NCBI GenBank assembly: GCA_036971715.1
Contig: JAVHJL010000001.1
Span: 1-64,000, forward strand
Origin: Arthrobotrys musiformis
Lineage: Eukaryota; Ascomycota; Orbiliomycetes; Orbiliales; Orbiliaceae
Direction of reading: 5' to 3'
Length of the DNA stretch: 64,000 nt
Part shown: in pieces, positions 1 to 9,932 of the stretch
Layout of the letters: each line of letters opens with the position of its first letter
Numbering within the stretch: the first letter of the stretch is position 1
Made by a program: the position numbers and the translations under genes
The notes under the pieces: model-generated
The model's database searches: none
What the model was told of the DNA's origin: nothing
What the model saw: the letters and a program-made list of their open reading frames with translations, nothing else

Positions 1-137
1 CCTAACCTAACCCTAACCCTAACCTAACCTAACCTAACCTAACCCTAACCTAACCCTAACCTAACCCTAACCTAACCTAACTAACCCTAACCCTAACCTA
101 ACCTAACCTAACCTAACCTAACCTAACCCTAACCTAA
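1..137. repeat. Telomeric repeat tract, mixed CCTAA / CCCTAA
   Basis: The tract parses completely into 17 CCTAA pentamers, 8 CCCTAA hexamers and one CTAA. On the other strand this is TTAGG interspersed with TTAGGG. The C-rich strand starts at base 1, as expected for the left end of a chromosome. TTAGGG is the usual filamentous-fungal unit, so the excess of pentamers is either a real mixed telomere or homopolymer shortening in the assembly. The unique AT-rich sequence begins right after it. Confidence 0.97.
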
Positions 138-312
138 TGTTGATATTTGATATTTATAAATGTATATCAAAATACTATTTTATCAAAAATTTCAAATATA
201 TATTGTAACAACTAACGTATATAGCATAAATTTACATATAATATAAAAAGATTTCTCAAAAGAAAATTAATAAAGTTCCCTCCCTCACACACAAAATATA
301 CTATATAATATC

Positions 313-2584
313 TTACATGGTTCTTTCACTTCCATCAAACATAAACATCTCCAGGGCCATGCCTTTTACTAAAATCGCTCCCGGTTCAATCTGCCGTGTT
401 GCCGCTTGCTTGACAAAGTTGGACCCTTCTTTCTTCTCAATGTTCTTCGTTGGTGGTTTGGTACGTTGCAGCGCTGCCATCTTTTGTTCATTGACAGGAT
501 CAAGAATAGGACCCGCAATACAAAAGCCTGCAATTTCCGTTCCACCATCTATCATCTTGAAACTGGCCTTTGCCTTGCCGACCGAAAGTCCGGCGGCTAC
601 AGATACTTCATAAAATGTGCCGATAGCTGCCTTTACACCAGCGGTTTTCCCCTCTGGTTTTGCTGTCTTGTCAACTCTGTCACCTACTAGGCCGGTGGCA
701 GAAAGCCCGAATTTGGCCGGGCATTCACCATTATCGAGGCTTCCAATCTTCAGTGTACCCTTGAATCCACCTTTGAAATCCGCCCAGGCCCCTAAAGTCG
801 ACCCTTTACCCCATGCGATGCCAGCCCCCAGTCTAGCCATTCCGAACACACTCGCTTCAGCCTGCATGTTCAACTCGTCAAGATCAAAGGAGGGTTTGAA
901 ATCAGCACCACTTTCGAATCCGGTCAATCGGCTTTCTGAAGGAGTCGTGGGACGCAATTCCATGCTTCCATCCGGAATCGTATACTTTAGTCCTGTGGTA
1001 AAGGCCCCGGCAACCTTGAGCTTGCCTTCAAGCCCTCCGCCAACCATGACTACTGGCCCAACCGACACCGCTCCGATGGTAAAGGGTGTGATCCCAGGAA
1101 CTGGAAATAACGCCACCATGTCATCTTCCTCGGTTGCTTCGATATCAACCGCTACTTTGTGTTTTATAGGGAGGTTGCCGGTAATCCCTTTGGTTTCAAC
1201 CCAGAAAATGGGATTGAGAAGTGAGCCGCCGTTCATAAACCATTCGGCTCTAATTACCAATCTACCTTTAGTTTCGCAGCCGTTACACTCGCTGCTAAAC
1301 TCCACAGGACCGGTTGTGATTGGAGGGTAGAGTGCTTTCTTTTTATCTTCATCTGTGGAAGCAAAATCGAACGTCATCGGCTCGCCCATCAGCAGTAGAA
1401 TGACCGCCTCTTGAAAATTTGCAATCTTCTCGACCACCTTGACAACGTTGACAACACCTTTAGCACCATTCGCAGCATTGGAGATATCGTTTATGATGTC
1501 CTCTGCGACCCCGACAATAACACCGGAGGCTAGCTGGAAGTTATGAGCGAAGGCCTGGCCGACATCTCCGGGGATCTTGGTGACACCGTCTACGAAGGTA
1601 TCTTCGGCGGCAGCAAGTTCAGCGGGAATGTTTTTCATCCCGTTCGTGAATGTTACTCCGGCATCAAAAAGTGCACCTGGGACTCTCTCTACCCCTTTTG
1701 CACCCTTTGCAAGATCAGATGGGAATTTTTTGAAACTATCTCCGGCATTGTCAACACCAGCAATAATACTGCTTTTGAGACGTTCCAAAAGCCCAGGTCC
1801 AGATGTGCGGACTGCACCACAGAAGACACCGAACATCTTCCATAAGTAGAAGCAGTTTTGTTCCTCGCGGCGCATGATTCGCGCATTAGCCGAAGTATGG
1901 TATCCGGAAGCTCGTCGAACATGTGGGCTAGTACCGATTGACATTTTATGGTTGGGTGTGACTTCCTCCCAATCGACATCCTGGGTGGTGAATATCGTAG
2001 TCAAATTCTGAGAATCGTTTTCAACGTGAACGACTTTGTAGGGGTGTCTCATGGCGTCAGGTCCGCAACCGTTATGATTCGCAATCAGATAAAAGAAGTC
2101 GGTATCAGCACTGTTAATCCAGCTCCACTCTTTTTCAGCGCGACTAATAGCTGATTCGCTCCGAAATTTTAATTTTATTGTTGGCTCCTGACAGACAACG
2201 CTTTCAGTGAACGTGTCGAGTTCCTCAAGAGCGAGGAGAGGATGTTTCTGATCCGGCTTCTGAATATCCATATCGAAAACGACCTTTCCGTCCTCTATAC
2301 ATAAGATCTTAGTTCTGTTTATTCTAATTCCTCATCTGAAGATTATCGGGAATAGACTTACGGTTATTGTGGGCCCAAAGTAGTTTTATCTCATCCTGAA
2401 GCTTGAATCTGGACCAATCTTCGTCTCTCCTTCTCAAGTGCGGATACAGCTCCTCGGTCCGAATAGGAGGCACGTTTACGGGATCTTTCAGAGCGTGTGA
2501 AGGCACCTCCCCAAAGAAGGCTAATGCTTGGGATCCCCCAAGGCCTATACATAAGGCAATCGATGAAAAACTTGTCGACCGCAT
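313..2584 (-). CDS. Secreted DUF7029/DUF7223-type protein, telomere-proximal
   Basis: Two exons: 2362..2584 and 313..2294, with a 67-nt GT-AG intron at 2295..2361 (donor GTAAGT, acceptor TATAG). Product 734 aa. The join restores a continuous reading frame through NNQDGKVVFDMDIQK. The N-terminus is a signal peptide (MRSTSFSSIALCIGLGGSQA, then LAF), so the protein is probably secreted or wall-associated. Residues about 105-185 carry the DUF7029 pattern (LKF, W-SWIN, LIANHNGCGP, VDWEEVTP). A CNGCETKG motif near residue 411 starts the beta-rich DUF7223-like half. Between them, residues about 262-320 hold proline-spaced amphipathic repeats. Function in this family is unknown; repetitive surface proteins are typical. 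The stop codon lies 175 bp from the telomere repeats and transcription runs towards the chromosome end. Family recalled from motifs, not searched. Confidence 0.85.
2295..2361 (-). other. Intron of the DUF7029-type gene
   Basis: Donor GTAAGT at 2356-2361 and acceptor TATAG at 2295-2299 on the minus strand. Splicing completes a Gln codon (C|AG) and removes an in-frame stop that would otherwise end the signal-peptide exon after 86 codons. Confidence 0.8.
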
Positions 2585-3618
2585 GGCTTGCGAGTCCGTT
2601 GATTAATAATTGGCGAGTTGTCACAATCAATGTGAGCCGGGAATTAAAAATAATAACTAAAATGGATTAAAAAAAATAAAATAGAATAAAATATCTCTGC
2701 CTGCAGAGTTGAGGAAGTTTGGCTGTTCGATTAATGGATTGTTGTTTTGTGGAGTTGTGGTTGAGAGTAATTCGTAGAAGCTACCCACCATATATATATT
2801 AAAGCGTCTACCATAATCCTCACGAATGAAACTTGTGGAAACGAACTTAAAGGGGAAAAAAAAATATAGACGTTCAAACAGCCTCCAAATGTTGCTATAC
2901 GCCACTGATGCAAGCATTGCTTAACGCGTTTCGAAGCTCACCGTCAAGTTCCATCTAGCGACCCCAGATTGGTTCCGTCCCGAACCAGGTAATCTAGTGT
3001 GATTGAGAGACAAAAATTGGGCTCTCGTGTACCCAGACTACTCCGGCAGAGGGTGCCCGACTTCGCTCCAATCACTTCAGTAACCCCAGTACACCGCCCA
3101 GTAATGGCTTAGCCCTAGTTTCGCTGCCAATGTAGCACAGCCGAAGCTTAGCCATTCAAGCCGTCTTAGAACGGGCGGGCTTGACCACCCGCATTGTTAC
3201 ACAATGTTAGCGGAGAGTTTTCGGGTAGGCCTTCTTTTTGCCCATGATGACATCATAAAGACCTTGCCAAGAGGTCAGGCCGAAGTAACTTGATACGAAA
3301 CTGATTGTAACATGTGCATGATAATTCGGGGTCAGGGGGAGACTGACTTATTGCTTTCTTCAGCACATCCGTTAGCCAGCCACCCCAACTACATATATAA
3401 ACTCTCATATTATCTGGTCCTTAAGGTCGGCAAAAAACTACCAAGTCCGCTTCAAACCTATAAGTCTAACATCAACGAGATATCACTTATCAATTACCAA
3501 ACCTCCGCCCATCCATCGCATTCACTCGATCCCAAGGCTGGCCTTGCGACCCGAATCCGAATTCCTCTTTGAAACAAACAGCATCACATCGAATTAAATT
3601 CAAAATCAAGCCTTCACA
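2585..3618. other. Intergenic, divergent promoter region
   Basis: About 1 kb between divergently transcribed genes. A TATATAA at 3394-3400 lies about 220 bp before the ATG at 3619 and fits that gene. No open frame here shows a domain. The 3312-3572 stretch is open but looks like 5' leader sequence. Confidence 0.6.
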
Positions 3619-3933
3619 ATGAAGCCACAAAGTTTCTTTATTACGACACTGCTGTTTTTTACCACTTCATTGGCTGCCCCGCAGTCTTACGCAGATGTAG
3701 CAGGGCGTCGAAGTGGCCATATTATTCAAAGAGATGAAGGCGATCTCCCGCCAGGTACTTTCAAGGGTATCATGATTAAGCAGCTCACTACTGCTATAAA
3801 GGATTCAAAAGTCCTTTCCACTTTGGAAGCAGTTCCAGCAGATGTTTTCGACAAAATATCTCGATTAGAAGGGGAGTCGTTGGCAACAGCAATCAAGTCT
3901 CTTCTCGCAGGAGAGACACCACAAGGAATCTAG
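3619..3933 (+). CDS. Small secreted protein, unknown function
   Basis: Single exon, 104 aa. Residues 1-19 form a clear signal peptide (basic start, hydrophobic FFITTLLFFTTSLA core, AAP cleavage region). A short propeptide-like stretch follows, ending at RR or QR before DEGD, which could be trimmed by a Kex2-type protease. The remaining ~65 residues are soluble, predicted helical, rich in Lys/Asp/Ser, and contain no cysteine. That separates it from cysteine-rich effectors. I do not recognise a family. It has its own TATA box (3394-3400) and an A-rich start context (CACAATG). It sits between the terminal gene and the MAL locus, on the same strand as the locus. It could be a lineage-specific secreted protein of subtelomeric type. 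Confidence 0.65.
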   Translation: MKPQSFFITTLLFFTTSLAAPQSYADVAGRRSGHIIQRDEGDLPPGTFKGIMIKQLTTAIKDSKVLSTLEAVPADVFDKISRLEGESLATAIKSLLAGETPQGI

Positions 3934-4567
3934 ATATGATCATATCATTATAGTTCTTAGTGATCAAAATTCCTTACTTAATTACTAAACTGCGGTTTAT
4001 CTATGTATCATCGCAATACTGTTTTTAGATGTAGATGCCATCACCCTTTTGCATCGATGACAAAATTTCGCGCATGCTGAGAATATGTTTATAAATCGTC
4101 AAATTCGCGACAACACGCTGTGAAAATTACGCATTGCTTGAATTCACTTTCCCTGTTTCCTTACACGCTTCTCGATTGTCTTGTCTTATCTAGTCCGTGC
4201 TATTTTTCCTCTATGTTCACTAAGCTATTATTGCTTCAACCGTCACAAATGAAAATTAAATAAAAATCCTTTGTCACTTTGAATCAAATTGCCAGATCTG
4301 AGATAACAGTTGAACAATTGGAACAAATCTTGAATGTCAGCTGCTTTATCGATATCACACCCATCAATTGCATTATGAGTGTGAAGCAACCAAATCCGGC
4401 AAATTGCCTTTTTAAGATAGATATCTACCAACTATTATAACCTCGTTACCAACTCTAGTAAATACCCGCTCCGCGAATCCGGAAAATACTTTTTTGGCAA
4501 ACCAAAACGGGGGTCTGAGCGCGCCTCAATCAACAAAAACTTTAAACGCTTTTATCGGTGGGATTTT

Positions 4568-4630
4568 CGGTTCGATTACACCAAAGTTCGGATTACCCAC
4601 GCTCGAGAGCATACCGGTATTGGAGGACGG
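4568..4630 (+). promoter_or_regulatory. Cluster of CGG triplets upstream of the maltase TATA box
   Basis: CGG occurs on the + strand at 4568, 4589, 4615 and 4628; the last two are separated by 10 bp. Zn2Cys6 activators of the AmyR/MAL type bind single or paired CGG triplets, so this is a plausible site for the regulator encoded at 7761. The spacing does not match the AmyR consensus CGG-N8-(A/C)GG exactly, so this is a candidate only. Confidence 0.3.
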
Positions 4631-4662
4631 ATCATTATTCATTCTCAACCATACTACTTTCT

Positions 4663-4669
4663 TATATAA
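4663..4669 (+). promoter_or_regulatory. TATA box of the GH13 gene
   Basis: TATATAA, 131 bp before the ATG at 4800. With a start site ~30 bp downstream, the first ATG reached is the one at 4800, which supports the chosen start. Confidence 0.55.
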
Positions 4670-4799
4670 GCTGCGGCTGCGACATCTATATTGATAACCA
4701 CGACTTCCTATTCCAAATCGCATCAGTTCTTCTCTATTCTCAAAACCTACATCCCCAAGCTCGGTTTACTCAGCCGGTTTCAGAATCCTTTCTTTCGTT

Positions 4800-7036
4800 A
4801 TGCCGACTATCATTGAGGGCGCACATGGGCCGAAGGACCAACTATGTGATGAAATTAAGGATTTATCTCACCCTCTTACGAGAAATGCAGTGCCAGAAGC
4901 AATGAAAGCATGGTGGAAGGAGGCTTCGGTTTATCAAATTTACCCAGCTTCGTTCTACGACTCGAATGGCGACGGCCTCGGAGATATTCCTGGCATCATC
5001 GCTAAATTGGATTATCTGAAAAGTTTGGGAGTCGACGTAATTTGGTTGTCTCCTGGTACGTATTTCGATCTTTAAACTAGCTCATCTGATGCTGCCATCG
5101 GATTTCTCTAACGTGTAATAACACAATTTCCAACTGGTGTAGTATATGAATCGCCGCAGAAGGATATGGGTTACGATATTTCTGATTATCGCCGAATTCA
5201 CCAGCCTTATGGGACTGTTAAAGACATGGAAGACCTGATCCAAGGTTTACATCAACGTGGACTTCGGCTCATCATGGATCTAGTAGTCAATCATACCAGT
5301 GATCAGGCAAGTCAATGTCAATATATAATTTATTTGAGTGAAAATAAGAGGTACTGACAACCTATTTAGCATTCCTGGTTTCAGGAATCTAAAAGCTCCA
5401 AAGCCAACCCCTTCAGAGATTGGTATATCTGGAGGCCCCCCAAATACGACGAGCAGGGAATCAGACATCCACCGAACAATTGGGCCTCCGTATTTGGCGG
5501 TTTGTCACGCCACATCTTCGCGATCCTCTTTTGCAAGACTCTTCCTATTAATCTTAAATTCTAACATAAAACTGATTATGTATAGGAAGCGCTTGGGAGT
5601 ATGACCCTGGAACTCATGAATATTACCTGCACCTTTTCTGTGTTGAGCAGCCTGACCTGAATTGGGAAAACCCACAAGTAGTCTCAGCAGTGCACGACAT
5701 CATGATCTTTTGGCTGGACAAGGGGGTCGACGGCTTCCGCATGGATGTCATAAACATGATTAGCAAAACCACGGGTCTCCCTAATGCCCCAGTCACGGTT
5801 AAATCCAGCACGTATCAACCAGCGATGTCATATTGTGCTAATGGGCCTCAGCTTCATGAACACTTAAAAGGGCTTCGAGAGGTTCTCGACAGATATGATG
5901 CCTTTTCCGTGGGAGAAATGCCTTGTGTGAAGGATCCCAAGGAAGTTATCAAGGTCGTTGGTGCCTCCCGCAGGGAACTGAATATGATATTTCAGTTTGA
6001 TATGTAAGTTTGAGCTCGCTGCAACGCTCAAACAGATGTGAAATTTCGAAAGTGTTTGAGGCAGTATATCCTCGCTAACTTTATTCAATTAGTGTCGAAA
6101 TCGACAACGGACCTTCGGGCAAACTCAGCAGGGCACCTTGGTCGCTCCGAACGTTGAAGGATATTGTGGGTAAGTGGCAAAGATGTATGATTGAAAAAGA
6201 TGGCTGGAATGCTCTCTTTTTGGAGAACCATGATCAACCACGATCCGTCTCTCGCTTCGCTACAAGTGATCCGGAATTCAGAAATCATGCTGCGAAGATG
6301 TTGGCGACCTTTCTCTCATTACAGGCGGGAACGGTCTTTGTTTACCAGGGCCAGGAACTTGGTATGGCAAACTTACCTAAAGACTGGAGTCTCGACGAAT
6401 TCAAGGATATTGAGACCATCAACTATCTCAAAGAGTATGCCACGGCTACACCAATCTTCACGTTTTGACTTCAAATTTACGCTAACTGCCTCTCAATCTA
6501 GGCTTACCGAGACTTCCAAAACCCAAAGCAAAAGTTTCCGCAGTCGAGCCCTAGAAGAGGTTCGTGCAAAGGCTCGCGACAATTCACGGTCGCCAATTCA
6601 GTGGGACGCTACTCGAAATGCAGGGTTCTCAACTGGGGTGCCGTGGATGCGGGTCAACGACGATTACAAAGAATGCAACGCACAATCCCAAGTCGACGAT
6701 CCTCAAAGCGTTTTTGCCTTTTGGAAAACCATTTTAAAACTTCGTCGGGAAGCAATGGATGTGTTCGTTTATGGGGACTTCGAATTTTCAAGCGACGATC
6801 ATGAGAGTGTCTGTGTATACCAAAGATCGCACCCGACCGCTGGGGAGGCTTTGGTTCTGTGCAACTTTTCACCAACAAACGTCGACTGGGAAGTGCCCGT
6901 TAACATACAAAAATATTTGACGTCGAAAAACCTTGTTCTTCACAACTACAAAGATCCTGGTCGCGTTTGCGATGCCAAACCAGAGTTGCAGCTTTTGCCC
7001 TTCGAGTCAATGGTATTCCTCACCTCGAAGGCATGA
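4800..7036 (+). CDS. malT: GH13 alpha-glucosidase (maltase / oligo-1,6-glucosidase)
   Basis: Exons 4800..5055, 5143..5306, 5370..5499, 5586..6003, 6093..6434, 6502..7036; product 614 aa. It hydrolyses terminal alpha-glucosyl bonds of maltose-type sugars. No signal peptide, so it should act inside the cell after uptake. The TIM barrel opens with WWKEASVYQIYPASF and NGDGLGDIPG. Region II GFRMDVIN places the nucleophile at Asp237; the acid/base is Glu294 (SVGEM) and the third acid is Asp370 (ENHDQPR). The length fits the fungal GH13 maltase family plus about 35 extra N-terminal residues. Intron 2 begins with GC. Residue 238 is Val, which in this family often goes with alpha-1,6 activity, so substrate range is open. 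The regulator and permease follow on the same strand. Symbol given by analogy with the Aspergillus oryzae maltose cluster. Confidence 0.93.
5307..5369 (+). other. GC-AG intron in the GH13 gene
   Basis: 63 nt; donor CAG|GCAAGT, branch-like CTGAC at 5354-5358, acceptor TTTAG. Only this junction restores NHTSDQHSWFQES, the conserved region around the first catalytic loop. The nearest GT donor shifts frame into a stop. Confidence 0.85.
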
Positions 7037-7760
7037 ATGATTGAATGCTTTAGACGGCGTTCGCTCTCTATACTACATATGCTTAGATTGTTTTGATTCT
7101 CTCTGAAGTTTTGTGCACCACCCGCATTTAACATAGTTGACTCCTATATTCTCTTTTTCAAAGACATCTTATAGAAATTTACCGTGTTTAGACTAGAGGG
7201 ACTGGAAGTCTTCAGAGATCCGGACGGAAAGACCGTTGCGCTGGTGCCCTACTATACCCGCCACTAAGTACCCGTGCATGTGGGGTGTCAATCGGGACCA
7301 TCGGGCTGAAGTTTAGCTACCTACAGGTCGCATTCTCTAATTAACCAATTACGGCAATTCACCGAGCAGTCGAGCCAGACTCGCCCTGCGTGAAATAATA
7401 CCTGTAGTTAATAATAAACTTTATTTTCCAGCCATGTGGTAGGCTCACTTTTCACCCTCCAGAGCAAATGTCAAGGATGGCCTCGGAGCCTAAAGACGAG
7501 AGAGAGATCTAAGGATCAAACACAGTATTACATATTACACCACTTGAACACGAGCACGAAGTTGCACCTAGCTTGATAATTGCTTAGGTTCTAGAGGCCG
7601 CGCCGAGTCAACCTCAATCATCTAAAATATAGAACCCCGCACTCCACGCCTTTCGAAGCTTTTAATCTCTACCCTAGGCTAGGCCTTCAGGTCTGATCAG
7701 AGTGCACCGCCTAGCTCCCTTGTAAAAATCAGATTAAGGGAAAGCGCAACGCATGTCATA
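7037..7760. other. Intergenic, activator promoter
   Basis: 724 bp between the maltase and the activator genes. No gene seen. It should hold the maltase terminator region and the activator promoter. A two-codon uORF sits at its end. Confidence 0.6.
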
Positions 7761-7761
7761 A
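7753..7761 (+). promoter_or_regulatory. Two-codon uORF overlapping the activator start (TAATG)
   Basis: ATG TCA TAA at 7753-7761. The final A of its stop is the first A of the activator ATG (7761). If included in the leader, it would force ribosomes to terminate and restart at the same spot, lowering activator synthesis. Confidence 0.4.
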
Positions 7762-9932
7762 TGCAGAACCCGAACCGCCCTACTGTCTTTGTTCTGGCAA
7801 CATCTAGATCTTCGATTGATTCGACTGATTCCGGATCACAAACAACAAATAACGGGTCTCTCCAACTCCTCCGCAAAGCATGCGATAGCTGCCGTCGCCG
7901 GAAAACGCGATGCGACCGGAAAAATCCATGCAACGCATGCAAAATCTCCTACATAAACTGCGAATACCTGGTGGTCCATCAAAGGAGAGGCCCCAAGCGA
8001 CGCAGGACCAGTCACAACAGTAACCATGGCGGCAATGGTCACCATCGTTCAAACACCGAATGCTCAGCTCCTAGAGAGAATTATCCCTCTCCTTCTCTTT
8101 CCGAAACGGCTGTCTCTGGCACCCTGGCCCCTGAAACTTTCGGGAATCCAACTTCAGGTTCAATAATTGAAATTTCGAGCGATGATGACCGGATCCATAC
8201 TCGGGAGGATGCTTCTGAAAGCTATCATATATTTACATCCGATAACATTTTTAATTCGATTGCGCCGGCTTACAGAGAAGGCAATACCTCAAACACGGAA
8301 TCTTTAGATATAGATTCGAATGCTTTTTTTCCCGAGTATAATCTACCTTCCCGTTCTCCCCAGGTTGAACCAACCCAAGACCCTCCTGTGCAAGCCCAGT
8401 TTAGAACCTTCGCACCATATATTAAGCTATTTATCGAGTACATATACCCGATAATGCCAGTATTCGACCATAAAAGTCTATTACAGGACTTGAAATTCCG
8501 AGTCGGAGACCCAAGACCCCTGTCGCCGGAAGAGATTGCCATCTTCTCTGCCTTATCTGCAGCTGTCATCGCCCAACTAAATCTTAATGTTGAAGGGAGA
8601 ACACCCATACAGCTCCATAATGGTTTCCGGGACCCCGCAAGCCCCGACGAGCAACCACATGGAATCGATGCCGGCGACCGCCTTGCGGCGGCATTCGTAA
8701 CCCAAAGTCTTGAGGCTCGCCAACAGACTGACTTCATTGAATCACCTAACATCAACTGTATTCTTACGTCTTTCTTCTTATTTGCGTACTATGGCCATCT
8801 CGAACGGCATACTTCAGCTTGGTATTATCTTCGACAAGCTATTAGTTTTGCTTTAGAAATGAAGCTCGATGTCGAGGAGGTCAGCCCTATTAGGGAAGTT
8901 GGTGAGTTCCAGAGGCGGAAAAGAATATTTTGGCTTTTATTTGTAACAGAGCGGTAAGCAATGGATTTATTTTGTTGGAAAACACATCTAAAAACTTTTG
9001 CAATAGACTGACGGACAACCGCTTACAACAGAGGATATGCCCTACAGCAACGCAGAGCCGCAGTTCTACAGCCGTCTATTTCTTTGCCTTTGGTCTTTGA
9101 TTCCGAAGATCCCTGCTTGCTTTACGGATTCGTCAACTTGATCAACCTCTTCAAGCTCGTGGACTCGAAGTTTTCTTATATGTGGGTTGGTGATAGTAGG
9201 TTGAATGGTATCAATCAGCAACCCAGAGCAGATCCTCAAGCTCTCAGCTCGTGGCTAGTGTCCTTTCAAGATAAAATCAGTAGGCTTCCCGTCCCCCTTT
9301 CGGAAAGCCTTGAGACACAAAGGGTAGATGTCATGGTGACGCGAGAGTGGCTCCACATGGTTGCGTGGCAGATGGCTCTGAAGTTAGGTTTGTTGAAAGT
9401 TTGTGGCGAAACGACGAAGTATACGTATCTAAATATCAAATACCCCCTCGTACTCGCCAAGGATCTTGCAACGGTAATCTTAGGGACAAGATTAAAGTCG
9501 CTCGAATCACATGGCATCGGAATGGTAAGCCCAAAGCTCGAATAAACTGCCAAATGCATGGATTTATATGATAACGGCACACTAATACGCCTTCTTGCTC
9601 CTTAGGAACAGAAGATTTCAGAGCTTGCGATGTGTTTAACGGATGTGATGGCTTGCACTTGCAGCGGCCCAGAGCCTGACGTAAACGGTCTTGAGAACGG
9701 GAGAAACTATCTCAGAGTTATCTTGGGTTTGCTGTCAAAATTCCGTGGACAAAGGTCTCGGTATCTGGAAACCATTCTCAGGAAGGCGCTACCTTTCATA
9801 TCATCAAATACCCTCTGGAAACAACCTCCTACTCTTGACAACGATGTCGCAATTCTAGAGGGAAGATTTCTTGAGGATGAAACAAATCCAAGAGCCTCCG
9901 ACAATTACAACACCTGCTACAATCACGCTTAA
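7761..9932 (+). CDS. malR: Zn2Cys6 transcriptional activator, AmyR/MAL type
   Basis: Exons 7761..8953, 9032..9524, 9606..9932; product 670 aa. Nuclear DNA-binding regulator that binds CGG-type sites. The binuclear zinc cluster uses Cys41, 44, 51, 57, 60 and 67 (CDSCRRRKTRCDRKNPCNAC). It is followed by the basic linker RRGPKRRR that AmyR and yeast MAL activators share. A Ser/Thr/Asp-rich linker follows (about 90-210), then the fungal regulator middle-homology region (about 215-430, with TSFFLFAYYGHL and RRKRIFWLLFVTERGYALQQRR). The first intron (78 nt) splits the Arg codon after VTE; the second (81 nt) falls between IGM and EQKIS. Location between a maltase and an alpha-glucoside permease makes this the locus-specific activator. 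Target sites are inferred, not shown. Confidence 0.9.

Larger units (their letters stand above)
3934..4799. other. Intergenic with the maltase promoter
   Basis: AT-rich 3' flank of the small secreted gene, then the promoter of the GH13 gene. No supportable gene. CGG triplets and a TATA box lie at the right end (separate entries). Confidence 0.6.

Noticed and set aside
617..1330. Long + strand open frame opposite the DUF7029-type gene
   Set aside because: It is the antisense shadow of a gene with signal peptide, intron and family motifs; its own translation is low-complexity with no domain.
4903..4905. Internal ATG as start of the GH13 gene (MKAWWKEASVYQ)
   Set aside because: It matches the usual family N-terminus, but the ATG at 4800 is in frame and is the first ATG after the TATA box; kept as an alternative only.
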